DNA of 7,697 nucleotides, from contig UQAI01000066.1 of assembly GCA_900538885.1 (NCBI GenBank), positions 1 to 7,697 on the forward strand. Direction: 5' to 3'. The number at the start of each line of letters is the position of its first letter. The first letter of the stretch is position 1. Source of the stretch: an uncultured Mollicutes bacterium (GTDB lineage Bacteria > Bacillota_I > Bacilli_A > ML615J-28 > CAG-313). Shown piece after piece: positions 1-6,613 of this stretch. The notes under the pieces are model-generated. The model was given only the letters and a program-made list of their open reading frames with translations. It was not told the DNA's origin and did not search any database. The position numbers and the translations under genes are program-made.

Positions 1-58
1 CCTAGCATATTTAGACTTTTTTTAAATTCTAATACCATCAGTTATTTACAGAGCCTTT

Positions 59-1267
59 TTATCTACTAAACATTATTTTTTCACTCTTAAACATTTGTCT
101 TACAAGTAGAATTATTAATATAAAATATACAATATTACTACCAAAAATTACCATAAAATATCCAAAAGTTAATTCATTCATAAAAATTCCTTTTAATCCA
201 AGAGTTAGATTATAAATAGGAATCAAATATGGTAAAATTTCCGTTGGCATTGAGTTATTAAACATGGTAAATACTCCGCTAATAATACCTATGATATAAA
301 CAGGCATTGCATACATTGTTGCTTCTTTTGTTGTTTTTGCATAGGTTGAGGCAATCAAGAAAAGGCTAACCGCAATTAAAGAAATTAAAATAATTATTAC
401 AAATAATTGGATAACCGTAGCAGCTGTTAAATTAAGAACAACACCTGATTCTCCAAAGGCAGAAATATAATTTTTAAGTGATGCCATTAAACCTATAAAT
501 GAACAAATTGATGCAATAATTGTGATAATGATGGCGGAAACAACTTTACCCATAATTATTTGATTTTTACTGATTGGAGCCATCAACATTGTTGCTATTG
601 TTCCTCTTTCTTTTTCTCCCGCAATTGAATCAGCACCGATTGATAATGCTCCCGCAAAAATGAAAGTCATAATAAGCATTGGAGCCATCATAGCCATAAG
701 AGTTGAACCTTTTTCTTTTTCTGTAGCAATATCATTACTTGTTGATAAAACTTTATATTCGTTTAAAGCTGACGTGCGAGTATTGATAAGATCTGCTATT
801 GTTCCTTGAATTACAGATGAAAATTCATTTTTACTATGTGTATACATCGTTACGGTTACCTCACCCTTAGTGTTGCCAGTTGATATATTATCAAAATTAT
901 CGGGAACATAAATCCATAAATCTGTTTCTTCATTCTTGATAGAATCATACATTTCTTTATATAGCTCTGTATCCTTATCAAGCATTTCTAAAGTAACATT
1001 ACCATCATATTCTTTTAAATTAATCTTAAATGGTAAAATGTTAGAACTTTCATTTATCATTTTTTTGAATTCTTCTGATTTAGTTAACATAACAACTGTA
1101 TATTCATGATTTAGTTGCTTGTTAGTTTGTTCTTTGGCACTACTGCCCATAAAAGTATACATTACAAATATTAATAAAGCAGGTAGTAAAAAAGTTGAAA
1201 ATATTAATCTTGGACTTTTAAATATTTTATCTAATTCTTTTTTTACGATATTTAGCATATTTTTCAT
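59..1267 (-). CDS. ABC-2 type exporter permease, NatB-like
   Basis: Membrane subunit of a sodium- or drug-extrusion type ABC exporter, 402 residues, close to the usual NatB length. One helix near residues 22-40 is followed by a large extracytoplasmic domain (about 42-188), then five helices near 191-212, 238-262, 283-308, 318-337 and 368-392. This is the ABC2_membrane_3 layout. The segment at 217-233 (GEKERGTIATMLMAPIS) is the conserved cytoplasmic coupling motif of the family, expected to contact the ATPase. The start ATG shares its A with the last base of the upstream ATPase stop codon (TAATG), and a strong AAGGAGG (1277-1283) lies 9 bases ahead inside the ATPase gene, so the two are translationally coupled. 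The family is well supported. The substrate (Na+, peptide or drug) is not visible in the sequence. I see no terminator in the 58 bases after the stop, so the operon may continue out of the window. Confidence 0.9.
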   Translation of the reverse strand: MKNMLNIVKKELDKIFKSPRLIFSTFLLPALLIFVMYTFMGSSAKEQTNKQLNHEYTVVMLTKSEEFKKMINESSNILPFKINLKEYDGNVTLEMLDKDTELYKEMYDSIKNEETDLWIYVPDNFDNISTGNTKGEVTVTMYTHSKNEFSSVIQGTIADLINTRTSALNEYKVLSTSNDIATEKEKGSTLMAMMAPMLIMTFIFAGALSIGADSIAGEKERGTIATMLMAPISKNQIIMGKVVSAIIITIIASICSFIGLMASLKNYISAFGESGVVLNLTAATVIQLFVIIILISLIAVSLFLIASTYAKTTKEATMYAMPVYIIGIISGVFTMFNNSMPTEILPYLIPIYNLTLGLKGIFMNELTFGYFMVIFGSNIVYFILIILLVRQMFKSEKIMFSR

Positions 1268-2046
1268 TATTCATTTCCTCCTTCTTTTACATATAGATCA
1301 AAGAAGATTTGTTCTAAATCATGTGATGGTGAAGTATTTAAAATATTTTCAACAGTATCACATAATACTAAATTACCATTTATGATAATTCCAACTCGGT
1401 CACAAAGTTTTTCAATTAAATTCATAATATGCGTACTAATAATAATAGTTTTACCTTGCTCTTTTAATTCAAGTAAGTAATCAGTTACTTGTTTTGCAGT
1501 TAAAATATCAAGACCATTAGTAGGTTCGTCAAAAATTACAATGCTTGGATCATTTACTAAGCTTACAACAATTGAGGTCTTTTGTTTCATGCCTGTTGAT
1601 AAATCACTAATTTTTACTTCTGCAAATTTATCAATACCAAACTTTGTAAATAATTCTGTTCTTCTTTTATTGACAGTTTCCTTGTCAATATCATAGAATT
1701 TAGCATAATAATTAAAAGCATAAGTTGGTGTCATTTGTTCTTCTAGTTTAAGTTCATTAGTTAAGAAACATAATTCTTTTTTAACCTTAATATCATTTTT
1801 ATTATCTATACCATTAACAAGAATTGTACCTTCATCGGGTTTAATTAATGTAGCAATACATCTAAGGGTTGTTGTTTTACCTGCTCCATTTGGTCCTAGT
1901 AAACCAAAAATTTCACCAGCATATGTTTCAAAACTTATACCCTTAACCGCAATTTTGCGATTAATTGTAGTACGATCTATTTTCATTTGTTTACGAGAAA
2001 TCATGAAAGTTTTCTTCAAATTTTTAACTATAATTGTTTTTTCCAT
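1267..2046 (-). CDS. ABC exporter ATP-binding protein, NatA-like
   Basis: Cytoplasmic ATPase, 259 residues, that powers the permease encoded immediately downstream. Walker A is GPNGAGKT (51-58), the ABC signature is LSTGMKQK (149-156), Walker B is SIVIFDEP (168-175), the D-loop is GLD (178-180) and the H-loop is STH with His206. A basic insertion at about 17-31, before the first nucleotide-binding strand, is common in Bacillota NatA-like proteins. The Q-loop region near 93-105 (CFLTNELKLEEQMT) has no glutamine at the usual place after the strand, where Thr-Asn-Glu stands instead. I believe some NatA relatives share this, but I have not checked. ATG at 2046 is preceded by AAAGGAG (2054-2060) with a 7-base spacer, which fixes the start. 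Transcription probably starts at the promoter at 2072-2077 under the palindrome at 2067-2081. No regulator gene lies in the window. Confidence 0.93.
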   Translation of the reverse strand: MEKTIIVKNLKKTFMISRKQMKIDRTTINRKIAVKGISFETYAGEIFGLLGPNGAGKTTTLRCIATLIKPDEGTILVNGIDNKNDIKVKKELCFLTNELKLEEQMTPTYAFNYYAKFYDIDKETVNKRRTELFTKFGIDKFAEVKISDLSTGMKQKTSIVVSLVNDPSIVIFDEPTNGLDILTAKQVTDYLLELKEQGKTIIISTHIMNLIEKLCDRVGIIINGNLVLCDTVENILNTSPSHDLEQIFFDLYVKEGGNE

Positions 2047-2066
2047 AAGTTTGCTCCTTTTAGCAC

Positions 2067-2081
2067 GTGATATTATATCAC
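2067..2081. promoter_or_regulatory. Perfect 7-1-7 palindrome, candidate operator of the exporter operon
   Basis: GTGATATTATATCAC is a perfect inverted repeat of 7-base arms around a single T. It completely covers the predicted -10 of the minus-strand exporter promoter and sits about 50 bases upstream of the plus-strand -10. A dimeric repressor bound here would block exporter transcription. This is an inference, and the regulator (GntR, TetR, MarR or other) is not identified. An adjoining CACGTG palindrome lies at 2064-2069. Confidence 0.5.
2072..2077 (-). promoter_or_regulatory. Extended -10 promoter of the NatAB-like operon
   Basis: Read on the minus strand this is TATAAT, preceded directly by TGA, which makes a TG-extended -10. 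I find no good -35 at 17 bases (AAATAT at 2095-2100), so the extended element or an activator would have to compensate. The predicted start of transcription is near 2065, leaving a leader of about 20 bases that holds the AAAGGAG site. Confidence 0.6.
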
Positions 2082-2105
2082 AGTTCTCATAAATATATTT
2101 ATTTT

Positions 2106-2134
2106 TTGCATTTTTAATTAAATTATGGTATAAT
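2106..2134 (+). promoter_or_regulatory. Promoter of the secreted glycosidase gene
   Basis: A consensus TATAAT at 2129-2134 is extended by TGG at 2126-2128. At exactly 17 bases upstream is TTGCAT (2106-2111), a weak -35 matching only the TTG. The start of transcription would lie near 2141, giving a leader of about 30 bases before the ATG at 2173. The promoter is divergent from the exporter promoter, with the two -10 elements about 50 bases apart. Confidence 0.65.
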
Positions 2135-2172
2135 AAGAAGGTAAAAAGAATGATAAAAATAGGAGGATAATA

Positions 2173-4362
2173 ATGAAGAAAAAATTTATATTCATTCTTA
2201 GTACTTTATGCATTTTAACTTTATTCCTTATTGGACCTAATACGGTAAAAGCATATGATGCAAATAAAGATACTGTTTCAGTTGCCGGTGCAACGTATAA
2301 AGCAACAAGTAATACGGTTACTCAAGATCTAGGCTATGGTATTACTCATATTAGAGACTTAGGTACTAGTAGTGCTTCAAGACTAAATGATTATGCTAGC
2401 TGTGGACCTAAAGATACTTTAGTTGGTCAACAAGTAAATGTTGTAACAGTTCCTAGTAATGAAAGTGTTCGTATTGTTAACTGGACTTATATGAACGCTA
2501 GTGGTTGGTCACTTCAAACCGTAAGAACTCTTGCTGAAAACTTTGAATTACATAATCCAGGATGGAAAGTAATTGCTGGTGTTAATGGTGACTTCTTTGA
2601 TATTCGTGGTAATGGTGCCCTTCCATATCAAGGAAATGGCTATGCTGTAAGTAATGGTGAAGTTTACCGTCCTTATGGTGCTAGCACAAATGTTGGTTTT
2701 AAAAATGATGGCGGAAGTTATCCACTAGTTGGCGGTAAAAAAATTGCTGTTTCTGATTTAATGTTACAAATTCTTGATGAAAATGGTGAAGTTGTTAAAG
2801 AATTTAAAGTTGACAAAAAGAATGAGAATCCTACAGGCAATGAAATAGCAGTATGGTTTAGCTATTATGTAATTGAAGAAATCGAAGTTGCTGAAGGTAC
2901 TACCACAAAAACTCGTAATACTGTTGAAATTACTGTTCCTGCCACAAACTCATATCTTTCTTTAGCTCCTGAGCGCTGTCTTGCAATGTCTAAAACTCAA
3001 GTTTATGGTAAAGGTTATGTTAGCCCTACTACCGAGGATAAAACTCTTCGAGTTGGTCAATTTGCAATTCAAACTGCTGATATTGAAGTTCAAAAATATT
3101 TAATTTCTGGTTCAATGATTCGTGTTCAACAAAATATTGTTGGCGATTATGCTGAATGTGATAACATCACAGGTACTGGTGAACAATTATTATCTGATGG
3201 TAAAGTTGTTTTAACTGAGGGTCTTGAAGACCGTCATCCTCGTACCGTTGTAGGTATCAAAAAAGATGGTACTATTGTCTTAATGACAGTTGACGGCCGT
3301 CAATTTGAAAGCGATATGTACGGAATGAGCTATGCTGAACTTAGTGCTACCTTATTATATTATGATTGTGTAGAAGGTTACAACCTTGATGGTGGTGGTT
3401 CTACTACAGTTATTACTCGTAATAAATATGGTGAATTTGATGTTTATAACTCACCTTCTGATGGTAATGAACGTGGTGACTCTAACGCTCTACTTGTTGT
3501 TGTTCCTGATCTAACTTTAAAAACTGCTGAATTAAGTGATACCTCCGTTAATTTTTCATATATTAAAGGATCTAACACTTCTATTTCTAATGCCACAGTT
3601 AGTGTTAATGGTGTAACTAAAAGTTTAGTTGGAGATTCAATTAGTTTTGATAACTTAGAACCTGAAACATCTTACGTAGCTAAATACACATATGATGTAA
3701 ATTATAAAAATTCTTCATTAAAATCACAAACTGGAGAATTACACTTTAAAACAGGTAAAATAGCTCCTACTATAAAACGATATTTCTATGAAGAAACTGA
3801 TACTGAGTATATTATTCACTTTAAAGTAAGTGATCCTAAAAATACTATAGTAATTTTGAACATTATATATGATCGCGATGCTTCTAAAGTAAATAATATT
3901 AAAGATGGCCTTATGAGAATTAGAAAAAATCAAATTAAAGATATTTCTACTCTTCAATTTGACTGTATTTATAATATCAAATCTTCACTAGATGAAAACT
4001 TAAGAGTTAAATTACCAATTGAAAAAATGCGTGATTATAAAATAACATATATTCTTGATGGTGGCACAAACAATAATGATAACATTACAAATTATAATGG
4101 TTTAACAGAACCATTTAACTTATTAGCCCCTACAAAAGAAGGTTATATATTTGATGGTTGGCGTGATGAAAATGGTAATATCATTTCAACTCTTGAATTT
4201 GAAGAGTTAGGTGATATTAGTCTTACCGCATTATGGACAGAAATTAAAGACGAATCTATTAAAGGTGAACCATCTTGTAAATGTGGTACCGCTGTTAAAA
4301 CTATCATTGCCCTTTCATTTGTTCTTGCATCTAGTATTATCATTATCCGCAAGAAACATTAA
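2173..4362 (+). CDS. Secreted, membrane-anchored phosphodiester glycosidase-domain protein with InlB B-repeat
   Basis: Exported 729-residue protein. A signal peptide (1-27, Lys-rich start, hydrophobic core, likely cut after VKA) is followed by a phosphodiester glycosidase (NAGPA, DUF2233) domain at about 130-445. Its typical motifs are NGDFF (138-142), HPRTVVG (355-361), DGR (374-376) and YNLDGGGST (403-411), the glycine loop with Asp406. Residues about 447-527 resemble a fibronectin type III fold, 530-622 is unassigned, and about 623-688 is an InlB B-repeat (Listeria-Bacteroides repeat) with GYIFDGW and ALW. The end is SCKCG (701-705), a helix (about 707-725) and RKKH, with no LPXTG. Known members remove phosphodiester-linked sugars such as GlcNAc-1-phosphate, so action on envelope or host glycans is plausible but the substrate is unknown. 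ATG at 2173 follows AGGAGG (2161-2166) by 6 bases. Confidence 0.9.
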   Translation: MKKKFIFILSTLCILTLFLIGPNTVKAYDANKDTVSVAGATYKATSNTVTQDLGYGITHIRDLGTSSASRLNDYASCGPKDTLVGQQVNVVTVPSNESVRIVNWTYMNASGWSLQTVRTLAENFELHNPGWKVIAGVNGDFFDIRGNGALPYQGNGYAVSNGEVYRPYGASTNVGFKNDGGSYPLVGGKKIAVSDLMLQILDENGEVVKEFKVDKKNENPTGNEIAVWFSYYVIEEIEVAEGTTTKTRNTVEITVPATNSYLSLAPERCLAMSKTQVYGKGYVSPTTEDKTLRVGQFAIQTADIEVQKYLISGSMIRVQQNIVGDYAECDNITGTGEQLLSDGKVVLTEGLEDRHPRTVVGIKKDGTIVLMTVDGRQFESDMYGMSYAELSATLLYYDCVEGYNLDGGGSTTVITRNKYGEFDVYNSPSDGNERGDSNALLVVVPDLTLKTAELSDTSVNFSYIKGSNTSISNATVSVNGVTKSLVGDSISFDNLEPETSYVAKYTYDVNYKNSSLKSQTGELHFKTGKIAPTIKRYFYEETDTEYIIHFKVSDPKNTIVILNIIYDRDASKVNNIKDGLMRIRKNQIKDISTLQFDCIYNIKSSLDENLRVKLPIEKMRDYKITYILDGGTNNNDNITNYNGLTEPFNLLAPTKEGYIFDGWRDENGNIISTLEFEELGDISLTALWTEIKDESIKGEPSCKCGTAVKTIIALSFVLASSIIIIRKKH

Positions 4363-4370
4363 GCGTGACT

Positions 4371-4408
4371 AAAGAGTCATATCATACGATATGGCTCTTT
4401 ATTTTATA
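4371..4408 (+). terminator. Rho-independent terminator of the glycosidase gene
   Basis: A 13-base stem (4371-4383 with 4388-4400) closes a 4-base loop and is followed by a T-rich run (ATTTTATATT). One pair is a G-U wobble in the plus-strand RNA. In the minus-strand RNA the same position becomes a C-A mismatch and no T-run follows, so the site looks directional toward the plus strand. The right arm includes two bases of the convergent kinase stop codon. Confidence 0.85.
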
Positions 4409-5220
4409 TTCTTTAACATTTTTTCAAAGTGAACACCATACCAGTGTTCTTTTTTATCTTGAATTGTTGCTTTAATTGAACCAACAGTAAAATTGACTGC
4501 ACGCATCGCCGCAAGATATACGCTAGCTCCATTAATTAAATTACCAAAAAAGCATGAAGCATAAATATCACCAGTACCATGGAAACTTTGTGGTATTTCC
4601 TTTTGAAAATAATAACTGAAGCTATTGTTTTCTTTTTCATATATCGCAACACCTAATTCATCACTTTCAAATTTCACTCCCGTAATTAAAATTGTTTTAG
4701 GGCCAAGTTTGCTTAAAGCTACTAATGTTTCTTCTATGTCACGCTTAGTATACGTTTCCATATATGGCTTATCTAATAAGAAACATGCTTCTGTTAGGTT
4801 AGGCACAATTACATCTGCCATTTCACATAATTCTCTCATTTTTTTAACAAAATTCATATCAAACGCACTATATAATTTTCCATTATCAGCCATTACTGGG
4901 TCAACTAACACGTATTCAGCTGCTTTTCTAAAGTCAGTTATTATTTGTTTAACATAATCAATTTGATGAGCTGATGCCATGTAACCCGTATAAATTCCGT
5001 CGAAAGTAATATTTTCACTTAACCAATGTTTTTCAATTTTAAGCATTTCCTCAGTTAAGTCTAAGCACGTAAAACCAGTAAAACCACCAGTATGAGTCGA
5101 AAGTACTGCTGTGGGTAAAACACAAGTTTCAACTTCTAATGCTGATAGAATGGGAAGCGCCACAGTTAATGAGCATTGTCCATAACAAGAAATATCTTGA
5201 ATAGTTAATATTTTTTTCAT
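4399..5220 (-). CDS. Pyridoxal/pyridoxamine kinase, ribokinase family
   Basis: Cytoplasmic B6-vitamer kinase, 273 residues, the usual length. It phosphorylates pyridoxal, pyridoxamine or pyridoxine with ATP in the salvage route to pyridoxal phosphate. The N-terminal region ISCYGQCSL (10-18) and the STHTGGF segment (41-47) form the vitamin-site side typical of the Bacillota pyridoxamine kinase group. DPVMADNGKLY (107-117) and VPNLTEA (139-145) match family motifs. HGTGDIYAS (214-222) is the anion-hole motif with the catalytic Asp218. ATG at 5220 has a modest AAGGTG site 7-9 bases ahead and lies 15 bases after the preceding gene's stop, so it is the last gene of the operon. A related thiamin-pyrimidine (ThiD-like) activity cannot be excluded from the sequence, but the PdxK/PdxY type fits best. 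Confidence 0.88.
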   Translation of the reverse strand: MKKILTIQDISCYGQCSLTVALPILSALEVETCVLPTAVLSTHTGGFTGFTCLDLTEEMLKIEKHWLSENITFDGIYTGYMASAHQIDYVKQIITDFRKAAEYVLVDPVMADNGKLYSAFDMNFVKKMRELCEMADVIVPNLTEACFLLDKPYMETYTKRDIEETLVALSKLGPKTILITGVKFESDELGVAIYEKENNSFSYYFQKEIPQSFHGTGDIYASCFFGNLINGASVYLAAMRAVNFTVGSIKATIQDKKEHWYGVHFEKMLKNIK

Positions 5221-5235
5221 TTTTTCACCTTCATT

Positions 5236-5583
5236 TTAAAATTTAATTAAAAGAGAAAGTATTAATCCTACCAAATAACTTGTTACATTTAATATAATCG
5301 CATATTTAATACTTTTACTAATATCTCTATCTATTAAATAGTATAATAAACCTTCTGCTGTTATGATAAGTAATTCTAACCCAATAACTAGCGCGAAGTA
5401 ATTTAACAATGTATCAAAATGATAATAGTTAATAAAAAGATTAAGAGAAACATTTGTTATTAAATTTATTACTAGCGAACCAAATAGTATTTTCTTATTC
5501 TTTTCTTTTAAAATTAGAAGTATTATCAATTCAATTGCACAAGTTAATACGTATGATATAATCACACTAATCAATATTTTCAC
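5236..5583 (-). CDS. Small four-helix membrane protein of unknown function
   Basis: I do not recognise a named family for these 115 residues. Four hydrophobic helices are predicted near 2-25, 32-52, 60-84 and 92-113, with a short Lys-rich loop between helices 1 and 2 and an acidic/basic loop (DRDISK) between 3 and 4. Several polar residues sit inside helices: Glu19 in helix 1, Asn40, Asn44 and Asn48 in helix 2, Glu70 and Glu77 in helix 3 and Asn99 in helix 4. This is more than expected for a passive anchor and suggests ion or metal handling or packing against a partner. The start is GTG (5581-5583). There is no other Met in the protein, and GGAG (5594-5597) lies 10 bases ahead. The first 17 bases overlap the MFS gene, so the two are probably translated together and may act together. 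It is too short to be a usual ECF substrate-binding component. Confidence 0.75.
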   Translation of the reverse strand: MKILISVIISYVLTCAIELIILLILKEKNKKILFGSLVINLITNVSLNLFINYYHFDTLLNYFALVIGLELLIITAEGLLYYLIDRDISKSIKYAIILNVTSYLVGLILSLLIKF

Positions 5584-6613
5584 TAAGAGTCATCTCCATT
5601 TTTTTAATTACAAAAATAAGGACAATTGATAATACACTTAAACTACCTATTAGTATTTGTCTAATAAGAATATCACTAAATAACATGCCTAATAAATATC
5701 CTGGGATTAAACATGCAGCGAGAATTCCGAAAGCAAATCCTAGTTTTTTATTCAACATTTTATTCATGTACCAAAGTGTAATTGGCATTGTCGTGTTAAA
5801 CGCAACAATCCCAAGTAGAGTCAAATATAAATTATCATTAAAGAAAACTAATGTAATAAATGATATGACCATTGAAATTATAATTGTTTTAGTTACCCCT
5901 AAATATTTCGACATAACCCCGCCAAGAACTTTTCCACCAGCCGTCATAACACCAATCAAAAGAAAAATGAAATTGGAAGTTTTAAAATCAATTATGCAAA
6001 TTTTCCCCACAAATGATCTAATCATTACCGTTACTATTAACGCAAATAAAATAATAAAGTATTTTATTCCTAATGGGTATTTGGTTATAGTAAATGGTTT
6101 AATATCTTCTTCTTTTTCTTCTGAAAAGATAAGGATAAACATTGTAATAATGGTTAGAAGACTGAAAATAATTAAAAGAATATTTGTATAGTATCTTTGG
6201 CCTAGCACAAGACCTATCGCACCAGTTGATACAAATAAACCAAGTGAGGCAATACTATTATTTGTTTTTTCCGTAACATACTTTCCCCCACTAATATGAA
6301 AGAAAGAATTACCAATTCCAAGAAGAATACTTGATGGTAGATACCATGCTTTTAAGGTTATTCCAAGCATTATACATCCCACCGCAATAATTAAAAATAA
6401 TCTTGGATAATTATATTTATCAATTAATAAACCTACTAAAGGTTGAGTCAAGAATGCTAAAAAATTATATACCAAAAAAATAACTAAGCAGCGATTATAA
6501 TCGTTGTTATAAAGAGCTGAAAATATCACTAATGCACAAATTCCATCAACTAAAAAATGTAACAATGTAAATAATGCTACACCACAACCGATACGCAGCT
6601 TAATTTTTTTCAT
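5567..6613 (-). CDS. MFS transporter, fosmidomycin-resistance (Fsr)-like
   Basis: Polytopic inner-membrane transporter with about 11-12 hydrophobic segments. It is 348 residues from the chosen ATG, short for the major facilitator superfamily (usually 380-450). Motifs recalling the Fsr-like group are LLHFLVDG (17-24), LGIGNSFFHISGGKY (98-112) and GLFVSTGAIGLVLG (125-138). AGGKVLGGVMSKYLG (225-239) is the second-half copy of the MFS loop 2-3 motif. I chose ATG at 6613 because GAGG (6620-6623) lies 6 bases ahead. A GTG ten bases or so upstream (6623-6625) would overlap that site and lacks its own. The gene overlaps the end of the hydrolase gene by 14 bases and the four-helix gene by 17. The substrate is unknown. 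Position in an operon with a B6 kinase hints at vitamin or metabolite transport, but drug efflux is equally possible. Confidence 0.85.
   Translation of the reverse strand: MKKIKLRIGCGVALFTLLHFLVDGICALVIFSALYNNDYNRCLVIFLVYNFLAFLTQPLVGLLIDKYNYPRLFLIIAVGCIMLGITLKAWYLPSSILLGIGNSFFHISGGKYVTEKTNNSIASLGLFVSTGAIGLVLGQRYYTNILLIIFSLLTIITMFILIFSEEKEEDIKPFTITKYPLGIKYFIILFALIVTVMIRSFVGKICIIDFKTSNFIFLLIGVMTAGGKVLGGVMSKYLGVTKTIIISMVISFITLVFFNDNLYLTLLGIVAFNTTMPITLWYMNKMLNKKLGFAFGILAACLIPGYLLGMLFSDILIRQILIGSLSVLSIVLIFVIKKMEMTLSENID

Noticed and set aside
1..58. Terminator after the exporter permease
   Set aside because: No stable stem followed by a T-run is visible on the minus strand. The stretch holds nothing I can assign.
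2058..2066. Shared 9-mer TTTTAGCAC here and at 7570-7578 as a common regulatory site
   Set aside because: One copy overlaps a -10 and the other spans the leader next to the ribosome site, so positions do not match. A 9-base match in AT-rich DNA can be chance.
2150..2170. Six-codon upstream ORF (MIKIGG) in the leader of the glycosidase gene
   Set aside because: Its only possible ribosome site (AGAAGG near 2137-2142) overlaps the predicted transcription start, so it would not be on the mRNA. It is too short for any further support.
4300..4362. Sortase LPXTG anchor at the glycosidase C-terminus
   Set aside because: No LPXTG-like motif precedes the helix. The sequence there is GEPSCKCG.
5685..6191. 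Plus-strand open frame of 168 codons inside the MFS gene
   Set aside because: It lies wholly opposite a well-supported transporter, with low-complexity translation and no ribosome site. Other opposite-strand frames at 1119-1385, 3739-3957, 4143-4352, 4625-4957 and 6959-7177 are rejected for the same reason.
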